From: Spirogloea muscicola | Lineage: Eukaryota > Streptophyta > Zygnematophyceae > Spirogloeales > Spirogloeaceae | Length of the DNA: 11,256 nt | Assembly: GCA_009602725.1 (NCBI GenBank) | Contig: WELB01000067.1 | Location: 402,893-414,148, forward strand | Direction of reading: 5' to 3' | Part shown: positions 1-10,876 of the stretch, in pieces | Numbering within the stretch: the first letter of the stretch is position 1 | Layout: each line of letters begins with the position of its first letter | Position numbers and translations under genes: made by a program | Notes under the pieces: generated by a model | Told to the model about the DNA's origin: nothing | The model's input: only the letters and a program-made list of their open reading frames with translations | The model's database searches: none

Positions 1-2499
<2,499 letters not shown>

Positions 2500-2775
2500 C
2501 AGGTGACTGAGCAGGGCTCAAGGCCTCGAATTGGGCTTCCAATGGCATGGGACCAAACATGGGTTTGCCTTATATCAGTCCTTTGCTTGGAAAATTTGCC
2601 AACTGCAGGCTGACAAACTGTCTGCCTGCATTTTCTGCTGTACTGCTACAGCTACTGTGGAAAAGAGAGGCCTCTTCTGCAGATGCCTCTTCACCTGCTG
2701 ATGCAAGTTGTGCCAGTCCTCTAAGCCTCTTCATTGGCTATATTCGCATAGTGTAAAGCTTGCGCCACTTACATA
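2500..2775 (+). other. SPT2 3' UTR
   Basis: This is non-coding sequence between the SPT2 stop codon and the candidate polyadenylation signal at 2752. Short open frames here show no protein similarity that I recognise. The end point is inferred from the usual 10-20 nt distance between TGTAA and the cleavage site in green algae. Confidence 0.45.
2752..2756 (+). promoter_or_regulatory. Candidate poly(A) signal TGTAA for SPT2
   Basis: TGTAA is the usual nuclear polyadenylation signal of chlorophyte algae. This copy lies 253 nt downstream of the SPT2 stop codon. The pentamer also occurs by chance inside PPK1 introns (for example near 4533 and 7611), so position is the main support. Confidence 0.5.
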
Positions 2776-3400
2776 CAGCTAGTAAACATCACTTAGGAGC
2801 GCATCTGGCTGCTCTGCTCGCCAAGTGGCGTCTTTGTCAATGTGCCTTGCTGCATGGCTTGCGACGGGGTTTCACAGCCAGTAGCTCCACAAATCCCGCT
2901 CATGCATCAAGCGGAGGGTAACCCCCCCACTGCTGCGGCTGAAGTAAAGCCTCGCACAGAAAAGCCAGGCCACATAAGCCGGCCACATTGTTCCTGCTAA
3001 GCTGAAGATTCTTCGGGCAGGCCTCGGTAAACCGGTAAGGTGTAGAAGGCTTTCCGGGTAAGAAGGACAGTTCCCGTTACCGGCGGGGATTATGGGAATC
3101 GTTAAGCCCGCCGTGGCGGGTGGGGGGGGGGGCCGTCGGCCGTTTGAACCCTCGAGCACGGTTAGCCGGGTTAACCGGCTTCACTGAGAAGCGCCCCCAA
3201 GCCCCCTCACCCCCCTCCCCGCCGTCAAATCGTTGCTGTTACCAGGCCCCTCGCCTGGAGGGCGCCAACCCGCCCCCCCCGGTTGGCAGCTGAGCTTTGA
3301 CCCGCGGCTTGCCCCGGGGGGGGCACCCTCTCTCCCCGCCGTGCCCCCATGTTCGTTACCAGTGCCTCTCCCAAATAAGAAGGAGACCGCCTACCTGAGT
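2776..3400 (+). promoter_or_regulatory. Intergenic, G/C-rich putative PPK1 promoter and leader
   Basis: No credible gene is seen on either strand. From about 2880 the sequence becomes rich in homopolymers: 7 C at 2922, 11 G at 3122-3132, 8 C at 3273-3280 and 8 G at 3316-3323. Motifs built on GGTTAACC/ACCGGTAA recur near 3026, 3077 and 3161-3180. The last, at 3164-3180, is a near-palindrome centred on GTTAAC with one extra G. CGGCGGG at 3081 can pair with CCCGCCG at 3107. I see no clear TATA box. The transcription start cannot be placed from sequence alone. Confidence 0.4.
3118..3132 (+). promoter_or_regulatory. G-quadruplex motif upstream of PPK1
   Basis: GGGTGGGGGGGGGGG fits G3N1G3N1G3N1G3 exactly, the tightest loop pattern for a quadruplex. 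It lies about 430 bp upstream of the proposed PPK1 start codon, on the coding strand, directly after a palindrome CCCGCC-GT-GGCGGG at 3107-3120 that could compete for the same G tract. A regulatory role is inference. A homopolymer this long is also a common site of sequencing length error. Confidence 0.45.
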
Positions 3401-3538
3401 ATGTGGTTCCTTTCTTCCATAGCGGCCACTTGTCTTCCGCCAGCTTTGGGCCGCCGCCGCCGCCGCAGCCGCCCACGCCGCCGCCGCCGCAGCCGCCGCC
3501 ATCGTTGCATCGCGCAGAGACCTGCTTGCGGCGCGTGA
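3401..3538 (+). other. Possible Arg-rich upstream ORF in the PPK1 leader (45 codons)
   Basis: An ATG at 3401 opens a frame that ends at TGA 3536-3538, 14 nt before the proposed PPK1 ATG and out of frame with it. The product would be MWFLSSIAATCLPPALG followed by two five-arginine runs and further Arg, 15 Arg in all, because the CCG/CGC repeat is read as CGC. If the mRNA starts upstream of 3401, scanning ribosomes would meet this ORF first and translation of PPK1 could be reduced. Whether it is transcribed is unknown. The Arg-rich composition comes from the repeat, so a functional peptide is not implied. Confidence 0.35.
3451..3500. repeat. Imperfect (CCG)n trinucleotide repeat
   Basis: Fifty bases are almost entirely CCG units, interrupted by CAG and CAC, just upstream of the PPK1 start. 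In the frame of PPK1 it reads as a Pro-rich stretch and in the +1 frame as Arg. There is no ATG in the PPK1 frame upstream of 3553, so it is more likely leader sequence than coding. Confidence 0.9.
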
Positions 3539-3552
3539 ATGCGGCAGGCGGC

Positions 3553-6500
3553 ATGGCTGCGAGGACCTCGATGCACGGCATGCCGGCGTGCAGGGGCGGC
3601 CCCGCCGCGCCGTCGCTGACCGGCGCCCGCCGGCTGCTGCCGTCGGCGGCGCAGCCGGCGGCTCTGCAGCTAGCGCGCCGCTCTGCTGCCTGCTCGCAGC
3701 GGGTGCAGTGCGCCGTGACGCGCTCGGCTCGTGACAGGCAGCTGCTGCAGCGGCTCGGCAGCGGGCGCGCCCGCGTTACGCCAGACGATGGCGGCGGCGG
3801 CGGCGTCACCGAGCTGGTCACGCGCGAGGCGCTGGAGGAGGCCACGGAGCGGGCGGAGGCGCTGCACAGCATCCTGAAGGCCGAGCGCGAGACAGTGGTG
3901 GCCATCAAGGAGCAGCTGTCGCAGGCCGCGGCGGTGCCTGTGAGGTCGGCCGACGGCCACGCGGCGGTGTTCGAAGACGAGGAAGAGACGGACCTGGATG
4001 GCCACGAAGACGGAGGCCGGCGCAGGGTACCTGCCGGCGCTTCTGGCCAGAAGCCCGGGCTGATGCCCCCGGTGAAGCAGGACGGGCTGCTCGAGGACGT
4101 GTCGGGTCTCGACATTGACTCCATGATGCTGTCTGACGCCGTCTACAACAAGGAGCTCAGGTACACATTGTCCTTACTACGACTTTTGTTAAGGTCTGGG
4201 CCCCAGGATTGCTCAGATCTCTGACTTCAACAGCACCAGCACGAGAAGTCATACTGCACCTGTTCCTCGTGTGCAGCTGGCTTGCGTTCAATTGGCGCGT
4301 CATGGGCATGGCTCTTGACCACAGCACGCCTCTGTTTGAGGTAAGCCTTCCTGAAATGCTTTACCCTGTCAATTAGCAACAGAGTATAGCAGATGATTCT
4401 TCTGACATATCTTTTACTCTGCGGTTACTAGGGATGAGAAAGCTGCAGAATTGGACCACCACAAGTCACTGAAAAGCCTTGCAGTCATTCTGTGAAGACT
4501 GGAAATCAGATCAAGTTGAGCAACACTTTCAGTGTAATCTATCTGTGGCAGAGATTGAGATTTCTGGCAATCACCGGCCGCAACCTGGATGAGTTCTTCA
4601 GCAAGCGGGTCGGCGCACTCAAGCGACAGGAGGCTGCAGGTGTGGAGAACCTGATTGGCGAGCGCAAGGACATGGCCTGGACGCCCAAGCAGCAACTCAA
4701 AGTGGTCGCTAAGTGAGCACACAAAAGAGCATAGCTTTGCCGCATCAGCAAGCGCAGCCAAGCAGCCAATCCCTGGCAGAGCTGCGGGCACCAAGGCAGC
4801 ATTTGAGTACCCTTCTGAGGAATGCTTGCTGCCCATTGCTAAGTGTACCTGCCTCTGGTGGGGGCTGTGGCCGTTGACAGTGAGGTGAGGCACATGGTGG
4901 ACACGCAGCTGGAGTGCCTGCTCCAAGACATAATGCCGGCGCTGCGCGACTCAGGCGTACACCTGTTGGATTACAAGGAGCTCAGCGATGAGTCGAAGCA
5001 GGATGTGAGCAGCGCTTTGTATTGCTCTTCATTGAGCGCACATTGTCTGTATATTGCTATGCTTGGTTAGTTGGGTGATTATGTTGCTTAGCTCTTGCTT
5101 AGCTCTCATCTGCACAGTGACACAAGAACCTGCCTGCTTGCAGCTTCGGAGCTACTTCAAGTCCTCTCTTGAAGCAATCCTCACACCACTTGCTGTTGAC
5201 CCTGGCCATCCCTTCCCCTTCATTGGGAACATGACTTTGAGCATTGCAGTGGTGAGCACCTGTTTAGATTATGCTAAAGCATAGAAAGGTCATCCTTGCA
5301 GTGTTGGTAAAGTTGACGTTCCTGAAGCTCATCAAAGGCAGGCCTTTCGTTGCAAATCAGTAGCAGCACCTGGCAGTTGTCATGGAGCGTCATTCTGAGG
5401 ATTTCTTGTGCTTGCAGTCGTAAGTGAAGTCTGCTGTAGTCGAGGCTGACATTTGTTATCCCGCCACCAGATGCTCAGGGATCCATATGATGATTCAACA
5501 CAATTTGCGATTGTCAGCGTGCCTTCTGGCGCAGACCGTTGGAAAGGGCTTGCCTTTGACGAAGATGATGAGTGCGTTCCTCCTTCTCAAGGCAGTGATC
5601 ATTTCCACTGTACAGCCTGCTGACAGCTGCAGATTTAGTTGAAAACACTCTAACCTTAGATGCTGGAACACCTGTAACAGGCATCTACGCAACACTTTCG
5701 TGCCAATGGAGCAGGTCATCACCAACAACCTCGACCTGCTGTTTGGCGGGATGCAGGTCAGGTCGTTTGAGCAACCTGCAGCTCCCTGCTTGCATTACAA
5801 GTGCTTTGCAACAGGAATTGCATCCTCGTGCTAGTGTGAGATGATGGTGATGAGCAGCCTTCACCTCTTTCTCTCTGGTATGCCAGACACGACAAACAAA
5901 TGCAATTGATGTGACTGACAGAGGCCTTTCCGTTTTTGTGTGCAGATTCTGTCTGCTCACATGTTCAGGGTCACCAGGAATGCAGATGTAGCTAGGAACG
6001 AGGATGAGGCAGAGGATCTCCTGGAGATGATAACAGATGAGGTATGCTCTGCTATATACAGATGTTTACCAGATGACATTCCTCTGCTTCATCTTACTCT
6101 GGTTGTATACAATACTGTGATACTTTCAGAAGGATCTGTTCAGACTTGTCTTGCTCTGGTCAGCTCTAGTCCGCATCTCGGCAAGCACACTCCGTCACAT
6201 GCGTGCCTACGTTCCACTTCAAACAGATGCGAGAGCGCAAGTTTGCGCCTTTTGTCCGGCTGGAGGTAGACAGCGAGATGCCGCAGCATGTCGTGCAGCG
6301 GCTCACAGCCGAGCTGGAGCTCAGCGATAAAATAGACGTGTACCACATTAGAGGGCCGTTGGCACTTGGGGAGCTTGACGCAATCCCCCTCAAATTTGAC
6401 ATGGAGACGCCCCTTCAGTATTCACCATGGTCGCCGAAGACGCATCCCCGTTTGCTGGGGGTAAGCCACGTGCTTTATTCCAGAGTGCCACTGCTCATGT

Positions 6501-9500
6501 CTATCTGACAGGCTACTGAGAGCCTACAACTGCAGGCTCAGGCCCTCACCTTCAAAGCCCACATGCCCAAGCTGGCATCAGCTTGATCATGCATGGACTT
6601 CATAGCACACTTAGAGCTCCTAGACTGGAAGAATGCACGCTTTGTTATCGTGACTGGCAAAACCCATGGCTTTAGCAAGTATTTGGAAGTCATGCAGATG
6701 TGTGATGGTCATGCAGGGAGACGACATGTTCAGCGTCATCCAAAGTGGGGACATCATAGTCCATCACCCGTACCACAGTTTTGCGACAAGCACTCAGCAC
6801 TTTGTGGAAGTTGCTGCTGCGGATCCCAAGGTTGCGGCCATCAAGGCTACCTTGTACAGGACAAGCGCTGACAGTCCTGTCATATCTGCTTTGGCACATG
6901 CTGCGGAGTGTGGCAAACAGGTGCATGCCCATGGATTTCTTACCGAGGATGGCGCTATAGTAAGAGATGTCTGGGACAACCTTGGGCTAGACTGACATTG
7001 AGAGGCATGTCATCACTGACACTTTTCTATCAACTTCAGGTCCAGCATCAGGCCTGTTTTGCTTGTACTGAAGCCTAAATCAGATGAGTTACCAGGTTAA
7101 ATAATGTATCTGTCTCTCAATGTTGCCTGCAGGTTGCTGTTCTGGTTGAGCTCAAGGCTAGATTTGACGAAGCTCGCAATGTGGGCTTTGCACAAAAGCT
7201 CGAGGTGAGCTTCTTCGTTACCATCCCGTATTGTGGCAGATCCACCAGACACAGCAGCTCAACAAGGGTTTCACTTTGATGACCTGCGAAGATGCTGCAA
7301 GACCTGAGTCTCCATTGCACCTCGGTCCTATACAGAAGGACTTAACAGTTGACAGTGTGCTTGAAAGCGTATGGCAAGGTACCTGCCACGCCATACTCTC
7401 CTTGATACTAACCAGCATTGCACATCTGCAGGATGCTGGCTGCAATGTCGCATACGGGCTGATAGGCTTGAAGACACACTGCAAGTGCACCATGGTCGTT
7501 CGGCAGGTTTGAGCCTTCTACTGAGCTTCTGTCAGATCTTGCCATCCTGTGATGAGATAGGCTCGCAAACTTAGGGTGATGCACAACTGGAGCAGTCCCT
7601 GTCAGATTTCTTGTAATCAGAAGATCAACTAAGAGATACTAGGTTGACCACAGTGTCATTTTGCTTGGAGAACCTGCTCCTGTTATGGATTTGCTTCGTG
7701 CAGCCTTCTCAAAGTAGGCAGGTTAGGTAGCTGTTGTGATCCATGTCTTGGTGAGGTGACCTCATCATGCACAGAGGTAGGTCCTTGTGTAGATGACCTA
7801 TGAGCCAGTCCTACTTCTTTGTACCAATGCATTCAATTTGATTGCGCTATTTTCCATTTGCCTGCAGGAAGAGGACGGGCTCAGAACCTATGTGCATATT
7901 GGCACAGGAAACTACAACCCACGCACAGCATCTGTGTACACTGACTTTGGCCTTTTCAGGTGCGCATACTGGCAGGCTTTGCAATGTCATCAGTCAGACC
8001 AGCTGCCAGACCAGCATGTGCTTGTGTGCTATGAGGTGACAAAGCTGATTGCATTGTCCTTGTTCTGGCAGCTGCGATGTGAAATTGGGCAGAGACGTGG
8101 CAGACCTTTTCAAGTACCTTACAGGTTATCACAGACAGGTACATTCTACGCATAGATCCTTTGTCGAGGTGCACCTTTCTTGTCATTGTCAAAGCAGCAC
8201 TGTGTCATCTTCTGAGAACGTGGCTGGAATGTTTCTGTCCCTGCAGCTTGCATACCGCAAGCTCCTTGTGGCTCCTGGCACGATGAGGAAGGAGTTTGTC
8301 CATCTGATTGACAGGCAAGCTCACAGATTGAGTATATATAGCAAGCTCTCAGATTGAGCACAACAGCATTCTTGTCTGAAGAGGTTACATATGGTGATGC
8401 GTCCTTGAAATTCAAACTTCTGGGCACCCTTGACATTTGAACATTGGACATTCCCGTTGTGATGTCTACAGGGAGATTGCAAATGCAGCAGCAGGGTTGC
8501 CCGCCAGTGTTGTTGTAAAGTGCAATGGCCTTGACGACCAGGTGAGGCCTCTCAACTTGCCGCCTCCTTTTAAGCAAGATACTCTTATCCTCTCAAGGAC
8601 AATATATGCATTGTCGATCACTGATCTGGTTAAAATTTTGTTGTGCCTCAGGTCATGGTAGCCAAGCTCTATGAGGCCTCCAATGCTGGGGTGAAGATTG
8701 ATTGCATTGTGCGAGGCATGTGTCGGATACGGCCTGGTGTTCCAAAGGTCAGGTAATGTGCATGCGGAGCTTCTACATGTTTCCCTTTCTTTGGCGGTCA
8801 ATACTTATATTCTCTGTTCTCGACTGGTAGCAAGTAACATATTAGTGTCTTTGGAGAAGTCGCTCTGCTTGCATTGCTGTCCTTGAGGAGATTGTCCTGA
8901 ATGCGCGCTTGGGAATGTTGCCCTGCAGTGAGAATATCCGTGTCATCAGCATCATCGGAAGGTTTCTAGAGCACCATCGCATCTTTCGCTTCGAGAATGG
9001 TGGGCACAAGGCCCCTTTTTAGCGTGTGCTTGATGAGATTATTCACGTTAAGTAGTGAGCATGCAACCATGTGGATTTTACTTAAATGGATAATTAACAC
9101 TGATACTGCCCAACTTATTCTTTTTTCTTATTCGGTTGCAATGTGCAGGGGGTGATCCCAAATACTTCATTGGCTCCGCTGATTGGATGTCCCGAAACTT
9201 GGTCAGGCGAGTCGAGGTTGTTACGCCAATCCAGGACGAGGGCATCAAGAGAGAGCTGCAAGTGAGTTTCTCGGCTCTGCATGAAGTCCTGGCAGCAGAC
9301 GCATAATTCCAGTCCTGCCGTACAATTGCTTTGTGCCGACAAGGGCCCAAGGCAGCACGTGGTACTTGGCTCTGTACGCAGGAGTTTCTGGACGCTTGCC
9401 TGGCTGACAGATGCCAAGCTTGGGAACTGCGGCCAGACGGGCGTTACGAGCTTCTCCAAGGAGCCCCAGATGCAAAACGTCAGACTGGCCTTGGCAGGCT

Positions 9501-9636
9501 TGCCAGCAAGGCGGAGAGCTTGGGCCTGCACAGCGCCCTCATGGACGTGGTGGCTAAGCAGAGCCAGAAGGCGAAGAAGGTCAAGCTGAAGAAGAAAGAC
9601 GGGAGCAGTTTGAAGCCCGTGTACTTGAGATCTTGA
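3553..9636 (+). CDS. ppk1: Polyphosphate kinase 1 (PPK1 family), 20 exons, 919 aa, probably plastid-targeted
   Basis: PPK1 reversibly moves the gamma phosphate of ATP onto polyphosphate. Exons: 3553-4160, 4277-4340, 4552-4712, 4881-5004, 5144-5251, 5471-5571, 5681-5756, 5946-6041, 6227-6460, 6717-6920, 7133-7204, 7432-7506, 7868-7959, 8072-8138, 8247-8314, 8472-8541, 8652-8752, 8929-8999, 9149-9261, 9382-9636. They total 2760 nt, and every junction keeps frame and family sequence. Residues 1-57 are Ala/Ser/Arg-rich without acids and end in VQC-AVTR, like an algal transit-peptide cleavage site. Residues 80-200 are a predicted coiled coil and an acidic linker. The core runs from [12 protein letters not shown] (200) to about 860: [16 protein letters not shown] (225), HPFPFIGN (341), FRVTRNAD (420), [12 protein letters not shown] (535), LYRTSADSP (570), [11 protein letters not shown] (598), LKTHCK (629), [11 protein letters not shown] (649), [13 protein letters not shown] (760), RFLEHHRIF (785), GSADWMSRN. 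Counterparts of the E. coli catalytic residues H435, H454, H592, R375 and R405 are H632, H651, H789, R572 and R602. The start ATG is the first in frame and is followed by GCT. The tail is Lys-rich. Confidence 0.95.
8315..8471 (+). other. GC-AG intron (PPK1 intron 15)
   Basis: The donor is AG|GCAAGC and the acceptor is GTCTACAG. Splicing joins AG to G, making Arg, and yields [15 protein letters not shown], which matches the conserved PPK1 segment (E. coli VDREIANA). The nearest GT downstream (about 8331) would insert a QAHRL-like stretch not found in the family and shift the phase. This intron is therefore a non-canonical GC-AG intron, the second in the window. Confidence 0.85.
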
Positions 9637-9805
9637 TTCCACACCATGCCTGGGAGCTTTGGAGGGCCAGTGGCTTGCTCTAAGACTACTCGTTGCCACG
9701 TCCAGTGCACTTCGGCTGGATCTTTCTTTGAGGCTCAGTGCCTCGTTTGACGTTGGGCGTTCTTCTGCTGCTGCTGCTGCACATTTGTAACTAAGCCATT
9801 CATTC
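9637..9805 (+). other. PPK1 3' UTR
   Basis: This is non-coding sequence between the PPK1 stop codon and the inferred cleavage site. It contains a run of five CTG units at 9765-9779 just ahead of the TGTAA motif. The 3' limit is inferred from the distance to that signal. Confidence 0.5.
9786..9790 (+). promoter_or_regulatory. Candidate poly(A) signal TGTAA for PPK1
   Basis: TGTAA lies 149 nt beyond the PPK1 stop codon in a T-rich context. Both main genes having this pentamer at a sensible distance supports a chlorophyte origin for the window. Confidence 0.55.
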
Positions 9806-10310
9806 ATTCTTGTCACTTGTAGAAGAGCAGCCACAATCTTACTCAGCGGCTACTTTCTTGAAGTGGAATAAGCGCAACACTTCACCGTTTTGTTCTTGTG
9901 CTCATCTTATGAGTGAGATGCCAGAGTCGCCACATTTGCAGATGAGCTTGTGGCTCTTGCAGGTCTATTGTGGCTTCTTTGACGAACTGCTGGTGCAAGC
10001 AACAATGAACCAGACAATTTCCTTTTACACTGGGGTAGCAGTGTGTCTTGCAAGATATGATGAGGCACCTGGGCAGAAAAATGTGTGGGAAAGGGTCCGT
10101 GCGCATTGTTTGAAGCAGCTGTGCAGTAGTTTTTGGCACTGCTTGCCTGTCATCGGCTACTGTGTCTAGTCAAAGGACGTCTGATCTTGTCAAATGCCAT
10201 CGTGTCTCTCTTTTTAGTGCTTAATATAGCTGTTGTATCGCACGACTGAACTGTGGACTTATTTGCAATCAGTGGTAGGATCTTGAAAGTAAAAGCAGCA
10301 GGGTTGAGTC
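9806..10310. other. Intergenic, nothing recognised
   Basis: A + strand frame of about 110 codons is open to 10169 but has no good ATG start and no domain that I recognise. An antisense frame of 85 codons (9882-10139) is equally unconvincing. I see no tRNA, rRNA or clear repeat. The last part probably includes the promoter of whatever begins at 10311. Confidence 0.4.
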
Positions 10311-10640
10311 ATGGCCACAGCAAGCGGCACCAGTTCTTCTCAGTCAGCAGCCGCAAGTCCAAGTAGCTTGCAGCCGATGAAGTTTCACCATAGCGAAGAC
10401 CAGAAGCACCAGCCGAAGTGCGGCCTGCCCGCAAGTGCACCGCACTGACTTGAGTCGCAGTGTGCTTTAACGCTTATCTGGCCCCTTCGAATTTTGGTCA
10501 TTCGTTTCTCTGGGCTGGCCAACTACAGCCATCGCCTTCTACCTTCGGACTTGCGGCTCCTCACTCGCACTTACTTTGAGTTGTTCATCCTGGCCCGCCA
10601 GATGGTTGAAAGGGCTGTGGGAGAGCCACTTTCTATTTAA
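10311..10640 (+). CDS. Candidate small two-exon gene or first exons of an unknown gene
   Basis: An ATG in favourable context (GTCATGGCC) opens a 45-codon frame that stops at 10446. The donor-like AA|GTGCGG at 10418 and the acceptor-like CAACTACAG ending at 10528 would remove a 111-bp intron. The splice is in phase and continues to TAA at 10638-10640, giving 72 residues. The first exon is Ser/Ala-rich (MATASGTSSSQSAAASPSSL). The second reads HRLLPSDLRLLTRTYFELF followed by ILARQMVERAVGEP, an amphipathic helix-like stretch. I do not recognise the family. No TGTAA follows within the window, so the gene may continue through further exons. The single splice is predicted from consensus and phase only, without homology. 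Confidence 0.3.
10418..10528 (+). other. Putative intron of the candidate small gene
   Basis: This segment runs from a GTGCGG donor to a CTACAG acceptor, 111 bp, within the size range of the PPK1 introns. It contains the in-frame stop of exon 1, so its removal is needed for the longer reading frame. No homology supports it. Confidence 0.28.
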
Positions 10641-10876
10641 TCTTTCTATGTATTCCCAGCCACCAGTAAATCTGGCCGCGCTTGCTTTTCTTCTAAGAGC
10701 TCACATCTTCCAAACAAAGGCGAATGGTTGTGAGAAGAATGGCTGTGATAGGCCAGCCGAACCCGAACTAGGTCCAGAAGGACCAAGCGCGGCCAGATTA
10801 GCCAGGGGACCCGCTTCCAGGAACCCAGTCTCTCTGACCTGAGGCTGCTTAGCAGGGGTTACTGAGTGCTTCGTAG
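10641..10876. other. Non-coding stretch around a MITE-like inverted repeat
   Basis: Apart from the inverted-repeat element at 10669-10799, I see no gene or RNA here. All frames carry stops and no protein family is recognisable. Confidence 0.4.
10669..10799. mobile_element. MITE-like segment with perfect 16-bp terminal inverted repeats
   Basis: AATCTGGCCGCGCTTG at 10669-10684 is exactly matched in reverse complement by CAAGCGCGGCCAGATT at 10784-10799, with 99 bp between. A perfect 16-bp inverted pair this close is very unlikely by chance in a window this size. The flanks are GTA on the left and AGC on the right. A TA-type duplication is only arguable, since it needs one base of shift. The inside has no coding capacity, only a weak inner hairpin (CTCACA/TGTGAG). 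A short non-autonomous DNA transposon is the best guess; a structured RNA or cruciform is the alternative. Confidence 0.4.

Noticed and set aside
2872-3159. 95-codon minus-strand frame upstream of PPK1
   Set aside because: It runs through the homopolymer-rich promoter region, includes a Pro run from the G tract, and shows no domain.
3225-4124. 299-codon open frame on the minus strand
   Set aside because: It lies opposite PPK1 exon 1 and its GC-rich leader. Its composition (Ser/Gly/Ala-rich with glycine runs) is the complement of the coding strand, and it has no recognisable domain.
7752-7764. Palindrome TGAGGTGACCTCA in PPK1 intron 12
   Set aside because: It is too short to be significant in 11 kb and has no associated feature.
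8315-8341. Alternative extension of PPK1 exon 15 to a GT donor near 8331
   Set aside because: It adds residues foreign to the family and breaks the phase with exon 16, whereas the GC donor restores the conserved DREIANA sequence.
9115-9834. 239-codon open frame on the minus strand
   Set aside because: It covers PPK1 exons 19-20 and the intron between them. The sense strand has clear PPK1 sequence, so this is an antisense shadow.
9810-10169. 119-codon + strand frame downstream of PPK1
   Set aside because: It has no ATG start at its beginning, overlaps the inferred PPK1 3' end, and shows no similarity or splice support that I can see.
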